NCBI RefSeq assembly: GCF_013778455.1
Contig: NZ_JACEHE010000048.1
Location: 1-43,639 of the forward strand
Length of the DNA: 43,639 bases
Direction: 5' to 3'
Origin: Streptomyces himalayensis subsp. himalayensis
Lineage (GTDB): Bacteria > Actinomycetota > Actinomycetes > Streptomycetales > Streptomycetaceae
The notes under the pieces were generated by a model that did not search any database, was not told the origin of the DNA, and worked only from the letters and a program-made list of their open reading frames with translations. The position numbers were made by a program, and so were the translations under genes. The first letter of the stretch is position 1, and each line of letters starts with the position of its first letter. Positions 25,182-34,237 of this stretch are shown here, piece after piece.

Positions 25182-25951
25182 CGGAGGTCACCGCGGGTCA
25201 GCTGCCGGAAGCGGTGCCGCAGCCGCTTGGTGCGCAGCCGCAGGCCGCGGTCCGCGTGGCTGATGTGGGTGCGCGGCAGGGCGTGGTCGCTGCCGAGCGG
25301 GCCCGGGGTGATGGCGCAGGCATAGGCGTAACCGGCGTCTCGTACGGCCTCCACGGCCCGCTGGTCGACGGCGCCGTACGGGTAGCAGAAGCCCTGCGGG
25401 GCGACGCCGGTGATCTGGCGGAGCCGTTCAAGGCTCCCGCGCGTCTCCTTGCGCAGTTCGTCCACGGTGACCGCGGTGAGATCCAGGTGGTACCGGCCGT
25501 GCGAGCCGATCTCCATGCCCGCGGCGGCCACGGCCCGGATTCCCGCCGCGGTCAGCAGCGGCCTGCGCGGGCCCAGCAGGTCCCAGGCGTTGTCGCCGCC
25601 GAGCCTGCCGGGCAGGACGAACACGGTCGCGGTGAAGTCATGGCGTTGCAGCAGCGGCAGCGCATGGTCGATGAAGTCGGTGTAACCGTCGTCGAAGGTC
25701 AGCCCGACCAGACCCCGGGCGCGGCCGGCCGCGCGGGCGCGCATCAGGGTGCCGACGCCGACGCCCGTCAGCCCTCTGCGCCGCAGCCAGCGCAGTTGAT
25801 GCTCGAGGCGCTCCGGGGCGACGGTGATGCCGTACGGGTCGTCGGCCGGGTCGCCCACCGAGTGGTACAGCAGGATCCAGGGCTGTGGGTGCGGGGTGGG
25901 GGGGGCCGGTGCGAGCGGGGCGGCGTCGCGCGACGCGGTGTCAACGGGCAT
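25178..25951 (-). CDS. Polysaccharide deacetylase (NodB/CE4)
   Basis: A 257-residue CE4 domain with motif 1 LTFDDGYTDF (Asp87, Asp88), motif 2 SHGRYH (metal ligands His151 and His155) and motif 3 FCYPYG. No signal peptide is visible (the start is polar and Pro-rich), suggesting cytoplasmic action on a precursor or a non-classical location. It would remove N- or O-acetyl groups from the glycan. It overlaps the flippase end by 11 bases. Confidence 0.88.
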   Translation of the reverse strand: MPVDTASRDAAPLAPAPPTPHPQPWILLYHSVGDPADDPYGITVAPERLEHQLRWLRRRGLTGVGVGTLMRARAAGRARGLVGLTFDDGYTDFIDHALPLLQRHDFTATVFVLPGRLGGDNAWDLLGPRRPLLTAAGIRAVAAAGMEIGSHGRYHLDLTAVTVDELRKETRGSLERLRQITGVAPQGFCYPYGAVDQRAVEAVRDAGYAYACAITPGPLGSDHALPRTHISHADRGLRLRTKRLRHRFRQLTRGDLR

Positions 25952-27632
25952 GGCGGAACCTTTGTTTGGTGAGGTCGAGCAGTTCGGCGACGTTCGGGCC
26001 GCGCAGGGCGAGCACGCTGACGGCGAAGACGCCGGGCACCAGCAGGCACCCGAGGCCCAGGCTCAGCAGCGGGCCCGGCACCAGCGGCGCGAGCAGCCAG
26101 CCCATGGCGCCGGCCGCGGTGGCCGCGACGGTCAGCCGGCCGAGGGCCGCGGTGACCCCGCGCACACGGATGGAGACCACGCGCGAGCCGAGCCCGCTCA
26201 GGAGGAGCACCGCCGTCATGGTGATGCCGACGGCGTTCGCTGCGGCGATGCCGTACACACCCCAGTGCTGGACCGCGAAGGCGCCGACGACGGTGGTGAT
26301 CAGCAGTCCGGCGGCCATCACGGCGGCCGGGTACCAGATGGGACGCGACGCGGAGAAGAAGGGCCTGACCAGCGCGCCGACGAGGCAGTGGCCCAGCAGT
26401 CCGAGTGCGTAGACACGCATGACGGAGGCGGTGGTGGCGACGTCCTGGGCACCGAACGCACCACGCTGGAAGAGCACTTCGATCAGCTGGGGCGCATAGC
26501 CGACGACGAGGGCGGTGCCCACGAGCACCACGACTGCGGCCAGTACCAGATCCTGCTCGACCCTGCGGCGGGCCCGGTCCTCGTCCCCGTCGGCCACGGC
26601 CTGGGCGACCACGGGGAAGGTCACCGTACAGATCATCAAGGACAGCACCATGGGCATCTGCGCGACCTTCTGCGCGTAGTTCAGATGCGAGATGGCTCCG
26701 GCCGGGAGCGAGGACGCGAGGAAGCGCTCGATCAGGACCTGGGACTGGCGGCAGACCGCGAAGAGGACGACGGGCGCGAGGACGCCGAGACCGAGGAGGG
26801 CAGGACGCGCGGTACGGACCGGGGCACCGCCTCCATGGGGGCGGGACTTTCTCCGGCGGCGCTTCACCCTCATATGCCGCATGAAGGCGGGCAGCTGGAC
26901 CAGAACCATCAGCATGCTGCCTGCGGCGACTCCCGCCGCCGCGGCCCGCACACCCCACAGGGAGTGCAGCACCACCATGGTCACGATGATGCCGACGTTG
27001 TACGCGAGGTAGATCGCAGCCGGCGGCAGATAGCTGCGGTGAGCCCGCAGCGCCGCACTGAGATAGCCGCTGATTCCGAAGGTGAGCACGGTGACGGCCG
27101 TCAACCGGGTACAGCTCACGGCCAGTTCGGGACTGGCGAGCCCCGGCGCCAGGAGCTCCACGACCACCTGCGCACCCAGGATCAGCGCCCCGGCGGCGCA
27201 CGACAGCAGCACGAACAGCCGTGGCAGCGTGGCGGACACCAGGCCCCGTACGGGGTCCGGGGAGACCCCCGCCGCACGCCTGGCGAGCGCATGGCTGAAG
27301 GCCGGAACCAGCACCAGCGCCATCGCGTCCTCGATGAGCAGCGTCGATGCCATCTCCGGCACGGTCCAGGCGACCAGGAACGCGTCGCTGTCACTGCCCG
27401 CGCCGAAGAGGTGCGCAATCGTCTGGTCGCGGCCCAGACCCAGCAGCGATCCGGCCACCGTGAGAGCGGCGGTGACCGCGGCGGCCCTGGCCAGCACCCT
27501 TCCCAGTCGTGGCGGCTCCTGCGGGCCGTGCGGCTCCTGCCGGCCCTTCGACGGGTAGAGCACGACGGCCGGGGGCGGCACTGTCAGACGGATGTCGGCG
27601 CTCGGGCCGATGCCCGCTGTCGCTTCGTTCAT
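25941..27632 (-). CDS. MurJ/Wzx-like lipid-linked oligosaccharide flippase
   Basis: A 563-residue MOP-superfamily membrane protein of the MurJ type with about 12-14 hydrophobic segments. Landmarks are GLGRDQTIAHLFGAGSDSDA, VPEMASTLLIEDAMALVLVPAF, GYLSAALRAHRSYLPPA and LNYAQKVAQMPMVL. Placed between initiating transferase, ligase and glycosyltransferases, it most likely flips the repeat unit across the membrane rather than lipid II. A Lys/Arg-rich loop (VKRRRRKSRPH) splits the two halves. ATG 27632 overlaps the ligase stop (ATGA). Confidence 0.87.
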   Translation of the reverse strand: MNEATAGIGPSADIRLTVPPPAVVLYPSKGRQEPHGPQEPPRLGRVLARAAAVTAALTVAGSLLGLGRDQTIAHLFGAGSDSDAFLVAWTVPEMASTLLIEDAMALVLVPAFSHALARRAAGVSPDPVRGLVSATLPRLFVLLSCAAGALILGAQVVVELLAPGLASPELAVSCTRLTAVTVLTFGISGYLSAALRAHRSYLPPAAIYLAYNVGIIVTMVVLHSLWGVRAAAAGVAAGSMLMVLVQLPAFMRHMRVKRRRRKSRPHGGGAPVRTARPALLGLGVLAPVVLFAVCRQSQVLIERFLASSLPAGAISHLNYAQKVAQMPMVLSLMICTVTFPVVAQAVADGDEDRARRRVEQDLVLAAVVVLVGTALVVGYAPQLIEVLFQRGAFGAQDVATTASVMRVYALGLLGHCLVGALVRPFFSASRPIWYPAAVMAAGLLITTVVGAFAVQHWGVYGIAAANAVGITMTAVLLLSGLGSRVVSIRVRGVTAALGRLTVAATAAGAMGWLLAPLVPGPLLSLGLGCLLVPGVFAVSVLALRGPNVAELLDLTKQRFRHAR

Positions 27633-28978
27633 ACGCTGCTCGACGTCTCGGGCTCAGCCAGCGCCCACCACGCGACGAGGCCGAACACGATGCCGGTGAG
27701 GGCGGTCGAAGGTCCGCCGATGTCCGCGTACAGGAAGTCGACGGTCTGCCAGATCATCAGCCCCATGGCCATCAGTCCGCAGTCCACGGCCGACTTACGG
27801 GATCTACGGGCTCCGGTCAGCCGGCGTACGCCTCCCACCAGCAGTGCGGCCCAGCTGCCGAACAGCGCGGTGGCGCCGATGAGGCCCTGCTCGCTGAGGA
27901 CGAGCAGATACATGCTGTGCGGCGAGAGCAGGGGCTGGCGCTGGAAGGCTCGGCCCGCTCCTGCGGTGTCGCTGCCCGAGGAGAGCCCGAGCGAGGAATG
28001 GCCGTCGCGGTGTGCGGGAAACCCTTTGAGGCCCACTCCGCTCGCGGGCTCCTCGCGCCACATGCTCACTGCGGCGGCCCACATCGTGTACCGGTCGGTG
28101 ACCGACTGGTCGGGAGTGTCGGTGACCCGCGTGATGCTGCTGAACCGCGCCGAGACTGCCTGGGAGCCGACACCGAAGCCGCCGACGAGTACGACCGCGA
28201 CGGCGACCACCGCCGCCAGCGCGCGCGCCGCCTGGCGCAGCCCGGTGAGCAGCATGACCGCGACGCTCCCGAGCAGCGTCGCGATCCACGCTCCCCGGCT
28301 GAAGGAGAGCGCAAGGGGGAGGGTGAGGGCCACGGCGGTGGCGGCGGCTGCGGGGCGCAGCCAGGGGGGCGCGCCCTGCGCGGGGCGGAGCGCAAGACCG
28401 GTGGCGATCACCAGGCCATAGGCGACGACCGTCGCCATACCCATGACGTCGGTGGGCCCGAAGGTGCCCACCGCCCGGATGTCCGAGCCCATGTAGGAGG
28501 CGCCGGTGCGGGTCACGTACTGGTGGACGCCCAAGGTCCCCTGGATCAGGGCGAGTACGACGAAGGATCCGGCCACCACCCGGAAGTCCCTGGCGTCCCT
28601 GAGCAGAAGTACGACGGCGGCCGGTACCACCACGAAGACCTGGAGATAGCGGACGAAGCCCGGGAGGGCGGCGACCGGGTCGGCGGCGGTGATGGTGGCG
28701 ACGGCGAAGCCGACCGCCGGGATGCCCAGGACGAAGGCGGCGACGGGCGTCAGCGGACGGGCCCGGTGGCGCACGAGACGCACCGCGCAGAACAGCACCA
28801 GGAACGCCGACGCCGCATCGGCGACGGAGACATGGGCAGAGGTGCTCGATCCGTTCCCGTACTCGACGGGTACGGCCAACAGGAGCACGGGGGCGATCGC
28901 AGGTGCGAGCGGCCACCAGCGGGAGAGGGAGGACATCCGCTGTCCGGCCAGCGGCGTAGCGGTCGACACGATGGCCAC
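27629..28978 (-). CDS. O-antigen ligase/Wzy-like polymerase
   Basis: A protein of about 449 residues with 10-12 hydrophobic segments and a large extracytoplasmic loop (WREEPASGVGLKGFPAHRDGH to LLSPHSMYLLVLSEQGLIG) typical of the Wzy_C/WaaL superfamily. It joins lipid-linked repeat units into polymer or to an acceptor. The start was set at GTG 28978, two bases after the upstream stop and with a GGGGGAAG site; ATG 28936 would be 14 codons shorter. Confidence 0.85.
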   Translation of the reverse strand: MAIVSTATPLAGQRMSSLSRWWPLAPAIAPVLLLAVPVEYGNGSSTSAHVSVADAASAFLVLFCAVRLVRHRARPLTPVAAFVLGIPAVGFAVATITAADPVAALPGFVRYLQVFVVVPAAVVLLLRDARDFRVVAGSFVVLALIQGTLGVHQYVTRTGASYMGSDIRAVGTFGPTDVMGMATVVAYGLVIATGLALRPAQGAPPWLRPAAAATAVALTLPLALSFSRGAWIATLLGSVAVMLLTGLRQAARALAAVVAVAVVLVGGFGVGSQAVSARFSSITRVTDTPDQSVTDRYTMWAAAVSMWREEPASGVGLKGFPAHRDGHSSLGLSSGSDTAGAGRAFQRQPLLSPHSMYLLVLSEQGLIGATALFGSWAALLVGGVRRLTGARRSRKSAVDCGLMAMGLMIWQTVDFLYADIGGPSTALTGIVFGLVAWWALAEPETSSSV

Positions 28979-28980
28979 GG

Positions 28981-30474
28981 TCAGCTTCCCCCCGGCCGGA
29001 AGAGGGAGCCCGCGGTGCGGAGCAGGATGCAGACGTCCTGCCAGAGCGACCACGTGGCGATGTAGTGGTTGTCGAAGCGCGCACGGTCCTCGATGGAGGT
29101 GTCGCCGCGCAAACCGTTGACCTGGGCGAGACCGGTGATGCCGACGGGCATACGGTGCCGGGCCCGGTAGCCCGGATAGGTGCGGGAGAACTTCGAGACG
29201 AAGTACGGGCGTTCCGGCCGGGGTCCGACCAGGCTCATGTCCCCGCGCAGTACGTTCCACAGTTGCGGCAGTTCATCGAGGGAGAGCCGCCGCAGCAGAT
29301 TGCCGACGTAGCTCATCCGGTGGTCCATGGCGACACTCCAGCGGGTGGCGGACTCGTACTCGTCCGCGGGGCGCAGGGTGCGGAACTTCAGCAGCGTGAA
29401 GGCGCGACCGTCCTGCCCGGTCCGCTCCTGCCGGAAGATGACACCGGGCCCGTCGGAGATGCGCACGGCAAGGGCGCAGAGCGCCATCACGGGCGCGGTC
29501 GCGAGCAGGGCGAGGACGGCCAGACAGATGTCGAGTGCGCGCTTGCTCCAGCGGGCTGCGGGGTGGTGGCGGCGTGCTTGCAGAGGCCGTACGGAGAAGC
29601 CCCACAGGTGATCCGGCAGCGCGGCCGGCGGTGCGGCCGGTTGTGCGGGGAGAGCCGCGTCGACAAGCCACATCTGCACTCCGTGCTCGTTGAAGAGCTG
29701 GACGAGGGCAGGGTCTTCGGGCTCGGCGTGAGCGGGCCGCACGAAGAGGACGTGACGCACGGTGGTCTGGATGACAGCCCTGCCGATGTCCTCATAGGTG
29801 GTCAGGACGGGCAGCACCGAGGCCTCGCTGCCGGCGGTGGCGGCCGGGCCGGATCCCACCAGGCCTACCGGGCGCATCCCGTATCCGTTGAGTGCCCGCA
29901 GGAGTGAGCTGATCTGTTGGGCGGTGGCCCCACCGTCGACGATCAGCGTGGACCGGTTGTGCCGGGCGTCCGACCAGCGCTGGAACTGGTGGACAACGCT
30001 CCGGCCCGCGCAGCCGATGAGCGTCTGCGCGGTCACTGCGGCGGCCAGCGCCTCCCAGCCCAGCACGTGCTGAGGTCCGACAGCCGCGAGGCCCGCTGCC
30101 GCGGTGCACCACAGGATCAGCGCAAGGCTGAGCAGCGCGGGCAGTTCGAGAAGCGCCGACGGCGACAGCCGCCGCCGGTAGAGACCTCGGCGGGTGTGCA
30201 GCGCCACATGCAGCATCAGCAGCGGTACGAGCACGGCCGCCGGCCGCTGCGGCCCTGGCATCACAGCGACGGTGAGGACCAGCGCGAGTGCGTCGACGGC
30301 GAACAGGGGGAAGGCAGTGCGGCGATGCCGCAGCCGTCTGCGTCTCAGCGGCTCGGGCAGCCGGTTGTCGGAGGATCTGCGCGGCGGGTGGACCGAGGGT
30401 GTCAGGCGCCGTACCGGAGTTGCCTGACCGCCGACCTGGCCTGCATGGGGAGCACGTGTGCTGTCCATCGTCAT
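28981..30474 (-). CDS. Initiating phosphoglycosyltransferase (WbaP/polyisoprenyl-P type)
   Basis: A 497-residue protein: four N-terminal membrane segments, a CoA-binding-like middle domain (NRSTLIVDGGATAQQI), then a fifth hydrophobic segment (SKRALDICLAVLALLATAP) and the bacterial sugar transferase core (GVIFRQERTGQDGR, FTLLKFRTL, LSLDELPQLWNVLRGDMSLV, GPRPERPYF, GITGLAQVNGLRG). It transfers a sugar phosphate to undecaprenyl phosphate and begins repeat-unit assembly. ATG 30474 overlaps the GT4 stop (ATGA). Confidence 0.92.
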   Translation of the reverse strand: MTMDSTRAPHAGQVGGQATPVRRLTPSVHPPRRSSDNRLPEPLRRRRLRHRRTAFPLFAVDALALVLTVAVMPGPQRPAAVLVPLLMLHVALHTRRGLYRRRLSPSALLELPALLSLALILWCTAAAGLAAVGPQHVLGWEALAAAVTAQTLIGCAGRSVVHQFQRWSDARHNRSTLIVDGGATAQQISSLLRALNGYGMRPVGLVGSGPAATAGSEASVLPVLTTYEDIGRAVIQTTVRHVLFVRPAHAEPEDPALVQLFNEHGVQMWLVDAALPAQPAAPPAALPDHLWGFSVRPLQARRHHPAARWSKRALDICLAVLALLATAPVMALCALAVRISDGPGVIFRQERTGQDGRAFTLLKFRTLRPADEYESATRWSVAMDHRMSYVGNLLRRLSLDELPQLWNVLRGDMSLVGPRPERPYFVSKFSRTYPGYRARHRMPVGITGLAQVNGLRGDTSIEDRARFDNHYIATWSLWQDVCILLRTAGSLFRPGGS

Positions 30475-31649
30475 CGGGTGATGCGCTCCGTCGTCGTGGG
30501 TTGGGGCAGGCCGAGGAGCTGCCGGTACAGCTCCGAGACCGCGGTGACCGTGTCCTGCACATCGAAGTTCGCCCGTGCATGGGAGCGGGCCTGGTGGCCC
30601 AGGGCGTCCCGCAGCTGAGGGTTCGTCAGCAGCCGGCCGACGGCATGCGCCAGCGCCCGCGGATCGTCCGGCGGTACGAGGCAGTGGCGGTCATGGCCCG
30701 GTGGCAGGCTCTCCCTGGCCCCGCTGACATCGGTGAGGACGACAGGGCGGCCACAGGCCATGGCTTCGAGCGGGGCCAGGGCCATGCCTTCCCATCGGGA
30801 GGGCTGGACGACGACGTCGGCGGCCCTCATCCAGTCACGAGTGCCGTCGACCGCTCCGGCGAAAAGGACTCCTGAGGAGGCGAGTGTCCGCAGTCGCTCG
30901 CGGTCGGGACCGTCGCCGACCAGCACCAGACGGGCGTCGGGAACCGCACGGGTGATCTCGGGCCATGCCCGTAGGAGTACGTCCTGGCCCTTCTGCGGGC
31001 ACAGGCGGCCGACACAGACGACCACGGGGCCCTGCGCGGGGGTGCGGGACATCAGCAGAATCGTTTCTTCTAAGGGGGGCGCCGTGGTGTCATCGGTACC
31101 GAACCAACGCACGTCGACACCGTTGCGGATCACCGTCCAGCGGGCGGCGATTCCGGCAGCTTCTCCGGTTCTGCGTTCGGCCTCGCTGACGCACAAGATG
31201 CGCTCCGCCCACCGGGCGGCGTACCGCTCCCAGGCCAGCGCGACGCGCGCTGTCGTGCCGCCCACCGCCTCGAAGGACCAGGCGTGGGGCTGGAACACCG
31301 TCGGGATACGCCCGCGCACGGCGAGCCGCGCGGCGAGACCGGCCTTGGAGCTGTGCGCATGAACCACATCGGGCCTGCTCGCGCGGATCAGGCGGGAGGC
31401 GGACACCGTCTCCCCGGGCAGTCCGGGGCCCGGGGCGCGGCCGGCCTGCCATGGATGGACCTCAGCGCCCGCATCGGCGAGCGCCGATGAAAGACGGGTA
31501 CCTCGCGGGCAGGCCACAACGACCCTGATTCCTTCCAGGACTTGAGCCCCGACGAGGTCGGTGACCACGCGAGCGACTCCCCCTTCCACCGGCTGAACGA
31601 GGTGAAAAACCGTCAGCCGGTGGTTCGCGGTTCTGGTTCTGGGCAACAA
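30471..31649 (-). CDS. GT4 glycosyltransferase
   Basis: A 392-residue GT-B enzyme with HLVQPVEGGVARVVTDLV, DVVHAHSSKAGLAAR, NGVDVRWFG, VVVCVGRLCPQKGQDVLLRAW, LVLVGDGPDRERL and the E-x7-E segment WEGMALAPLEAMACG. The pattern suggests an early glycosyltransferase acting after the initiating enzyme. No ATG or GTG fits the N terminus; TTG 31649 is the best start, with a weak ribosome site, so expression may depend on the upstream gene 61 bp away. Confidence 0.87.
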   Translation of the reverse strand: MLPRTRTANHRLTVFHLVQPVEGGVARVVTDLVGAQVLEGIRVVVACPRGTRLSSALADAGAEVHPWQAGRAPGPGLPGETVSASRLIRASRPDVVHAHSSKAGLAARLAVRGRIPTVFQPHAWSFEAVGGTTARVALAWERYAARWAERILCVSEAERRTGEAAGIAARWTVIRNGVDVRWFGTDDTTAPPLEETILLMSRTPAQGPVVVCVGRLCPQKGQDVLLRAWPEITRAVPDARLVLVGDGPDRERLRTLASSGVLFAGAVDGTRDWMRAADVVVQPSRWEGMALAPLEAMACGRPVVLTDVSGARESLPPGHDRHCLVPPDDPRALAHAVGRLLTNPQLRDALGHQARSHARANFDVQDTVTAVSELYRQLLGLPQPTTTERITR

Positions 31650-31710
31650 GTGCGGCTTTCTTTGTACCTGGCCCGGCGATCGGGCACCGAGGAGCGCGGG
31701 GAGAAACGTT

Positions 31711-32832
31711 TCAGCGTCGCGAATCCGCCTGCACGAAGAGCGCGCCGAGAAAGTACTCGCCGCTTCCGGCGGAGAAGTGGAAGTTCAAGCTGTCCCCGCC
31801 ACGGGAGAGCGCAGGCTTCAGGTCGAATACGTCGGAATCATATCCGAGGGTATTCACATAATGGGGCTGCCGTTTGAACGCAGCGCCACCGAAATCTGTG
31901 ATGGTCGAATTCATCACATTGTTCGCCGGATTTGCAGAATTCCTGAGGCTGACCGGTCCGAACCGACCTGCGGTGACCTTCAGCGCGTCGCCCTTCATGG
32001 AGCGGTCCCCGTCGTACGAGACGACGCCGGCCCGACCGGTCGCCCCGGCGGGCATGTCAAGACCGGCCAGCTTCAGGGACTGAGTCCTGCGGGCCGCGCC
32101 GAGCGTTTCGAATCCGTCCCAGATGGCGAGGTTCCGCAACGGTTGTTGCTCGTTCTCATAGGCGACGACGAGCGTCCAGCCGCCCCACGCGCCGACCGCC
32201 GACTGCCCCTTGGCGACATTGACCTGGGCCACGGTGTACTGGACTGCCCCGCTCTGGCGTACCAGCCGAGTGACATCGGCAGAGGCCTGGAATGCATCGC
32301 TGCCATCGGCTGTGCGGTGGGCGACAGGGGTGTCCGCCAGCACCGCCTTGTACTCCCCGCCCGGCTCGGCGAAGAGCACCCGCCCGTTGTCCCTGGGCGG
32401 CTTCTGCTCGCCGACCCGCAGATTGCCGCCCCAGTACAGCCGGGCGTAGCTGACCCGCGAGTGGGCCGGCAGGGCCAGCTCGGCGCGGCTCGAGTTGTAG
32501 GTGTTGGGGTCGTCGTCGACATCGATGTAGAGCATGTCGAAGTCGCCGTTGACGCCCCCCTGTGCGCCTCGCTGGACCTTCGCGCACGAGGCAGCCGCAG
32601 GATGAGGCGCCGTCTGACAGGTGATGGCGGAGTTGGCGGCCCGGACAATCCCGCCGTGCTGTACCGAGTGATAGCGCTGCGTGAAGGGAATCCTGGCTGT
32701 TTTCTGCTCCGACTCCCTTTCTGAATCCCGCGGAACAGAGACGGCAGGCCCCGAAAGAAGCGTGGACACAAGCGTCACGTATGACAATACGCCCACGGCA
32801 TACAGCGCAGTGAGACCCGTCGGCTTCCCCAT
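31711..32832 (-). CDS. Secreted DUF3344-like protein heading the polysaccharide operon
   Basis: A 373-residue protein starting at ATG 32832 (AAGGAA site about nine bases upstream). A hydrophobic segment (GLTALYAVGVLSYVTLVSTL) without a clear cleavage site is followed by a beta-rich region: RYHSVQHGGIVRAANSAITC, DFDMLYIDVDDDPNTYNSS, RVSYARLYWGGNLRVGEQK, VAKGQSAVGAWGGWTLVVAY and NTLGYDSDVFDL. The last parts resemble actinobacterial DUF3344 proteins, whose role is unknown. As the first gene of the operon it may be a wall-bound partner of the polymer. Two Cys (in AITC and SCAK) may pair. Confidence 0.72.
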   Translation of the reverse strand: MGKPTGLTALYAVGVLSYVTLVSTLLSGPAVSVPRDSERESEQKTARIPFTQRYHSVQHGGIVRAANSAITCQTAPHPAAASCAKVQRGAQGGVNGDFDMLYIDVDDDPNTYNSSRAELALPAHSRVSYARLYWGGNLRVGEQKPPRDNGRVLFAEPGGEYKAVLADTPVAHRTADGSDAFQASADVTRLVRQSGAVQYTVAQVNVAKGQSAVGAWGGWTLVVAYENEQQPLRNLAIWDGFETLGAARRTQSLKLAGLDMPAGATGRAGVVSYDGDRSMKGDALKVTAGRFGPVSLRNSANPANNVMNSTITDFGGAAFKRQPHYVNTLGYDSDVFDLKPALSRGGDSLNFHFSAGSGEYFLGALFVQADSRR

Positions 32833-33000
32833 GACTGCTTTCCTTTTCGCTCGAAATGACCAAGCAGTAGTGCACTTTGTCAGAGAGCAAGTTGGAAAGC
32901 ACGCAAATCTCACTCGTGCCGCCATTTGGAGGGCGCCCGGAAGCGCCGAAGGCCTACGCGTCACGGGCACGACACATCGCTGCGGGCCCGGAAACGTACC

Positions 33001-33135
33001 CCGGATGATCGTGTCCTTGGTTCGGTGGGCGAACTGGCGTACGTCCGGCCGGCCCTCACCACCGTAGCCGTGGACCGCGAACGCCAGGGGCGCGAGGCGG
33101 TGCGTCGGCTGCTGGCCGTGCTGCGCGGCGAGCCC
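33001..33135 (+). pseudogene. Remnant of a LacI-family regulator C terminus
   Basis: The plus-strand frame reads ELAYVRPALTTVAVDRERQG then REAVRRLLAVLRGE, which is the standard C-terminal helix region of LacI-family proteins, but no N-terminal domain is attached and the upstream GFD-like region is scrambled. There is no start codon context. It is a gene fossil in the 530-bp gap between the polysaccharide operon and the AraC gene. Confidence 0.65.
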
Positions 33136-33362
33136 TCGTCAGGCCGCTCGAGGCGGCCGAACGTGGGAACTGCCGCGTGAAGGACAGGATGCCGTCGGTG
33201 CTCTCCAGCTGCAGCAGCGCCTCCAGCCGGGCGCCGCGCCCGGCAGCGTCGCCCTTGAGGCCGACCTTCAGCCACCTGTCGGGGCAGAACTTCTGGGGCG
33301 GCGACTCCTACCCCACCGCCATCGGGTCGCAGGGGACCTGGAGTTCGTGATCCTGAAGGACG
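33136..33362. other. Coding-like fragments without an intact gene
   Basis: The minus strand from about 33280 to 33165 reads as an open stretch (DRWLKVGLKGDAAGRGARLE, ALLQLESTDGILSFTRQF) that looks protein-like but is not recognised, and it runs into the LacI remnant. The plus strand near 33340-33369 ends in EFVILKDVKQ-stop. These look like decayed genes. Confidence 0.4.
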
Positions 33363-34166
33363 TCAAGCAGTAGCCGCGGTGGCCTCGGTATCCGCGGCTC
33401 GTGGGGAAGCCCGCAGGGCACGCGGTGACGCGCCGAACTCGCGTCGGCAGGCCTTGTTGAAGGCCTGCAGGTCGGGAATGCCGACGGAGGCGGCCACTGC
33501 GGGGATCGACAGCGTCGAGGCACGCAGCAGGTGGTGGGCGCGGTCGAGTCTGCGACGGCGGACGTAGCCGACCACCGTGTCGCCGGTCGCGGCACGGAAC
33601 AGCCGGGTCAGGTGGTTGTGCGAGACACCCGCGGCCCGGGCGACGGCCGGCACGGTGAGCGGCGCTGCCAGATGCGCCTCGATGTACGCGATGGCCGTAC
33701 TCACCGCCGGGTGCGGTCCGGGCCGCTGCGCGGCCGGGGCCAGCTGCGCGATGCGCCACAGGGCGGTCCAGATCTCGGCCCTGGTGCGCTCCGGCTCGCG
33801 CGGGTCGGCGGTGATGGCCTGCAGCAACAGGCTGGTGAGCGTGGGCAGTTCGGGCCCGGCGTCCTGGACGACGGGCACAGTGCGCGTCGGTCCGGCGGCC
33901 GGGATGCGCAAGTGGGCGTAGAGGTGCTGGGAGCGGCCCTGGTAGCGGTAGCGGACCGTCGTGCCCGGCGGGACGAGGCTGACCCTGCCCGGTCGGATCA
34001 CATGCGGCGTACCGTCGACGATCAACTCGGCGTCGTACTGGTACAGGTGTAGCTGCCGCAGTTCGGGCAGCCGGAAGACATCCGTGCGGCTCGCGACGCC
34101 GTGCACCCCCACGCCGGCTGCCGCCACGAGGGGCGGTTCGCCGAGGTGGATCTGCGTGACGAGCAT
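33363..34166 (-). CDS. AraC-family transcriptional regulator
   Basis: A 267-residue regulator: an N-terminal cupin-like sensing domain (HLYQYDAELIVDG, VSLVPPGTTVRYRYQG) and a C-terminal double helix-turn-helix (LTVPAVARAAGVSHNHLTRL, FRAATGDTVVGYVRRRRLDR, PAVAASVGIPDLQAFNKACR). ATG 34166 was chosen; upstream codons would reach into the promoter shared with the divergent PhyH gene. It probably controls that gene. Confidence 0.87.
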   Translation of the reverse strand: MLVTQIHLGEPPLVAAAGVGVHGVASRTDVFRLPELRQLHLYQYDAELIVDGTPHVIRPGRVSLVPPGTTVRYRYQGRSQHLYAHLRIPAAGPTRTVPVVQDAGPELPTLTSLLLQAITADPREPERTRAEIWTALWRIAQLAPAAQRPGPHPAVSTAIAYIEAHLAAPLTVPAVARAAGVSHNHLTRLFRAATGDTVVGYVRRRRLDRAHHLLRASTLSIPAVAASVGIPDLQAFNKACRREFGASPRALRASPRAADTEATAATA

Positions 34167-34184
34167 GGTGAAAAAATACCAGCA

Positions 34185-34203
34185 GTGGGTGAACAGTACC
34201 CAC
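34185..34203. promoter_or_regulatory. Inverted repeat in the AraC/PhyH divergent promoter
   Basis: GTGGGT and ACCCAC separated by seven bases, centred in the 71-bp gap between the AraC and PhyH starts. A candidate operator for the AraC protein or a general silencer. Confidence 0.5.
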
Positions 34204-34237
34204 GCGCCGGAGGGCCCCGGCTCCCTACCGTGGCGGC

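Noticed and set aside
25824..28421. 865-codon plus-strand open frame
   Set aside because: Runs opposite the deacetylase, flippase and ligase genes, all of which have clear motifs and coupled starts; the translation is low complexity.
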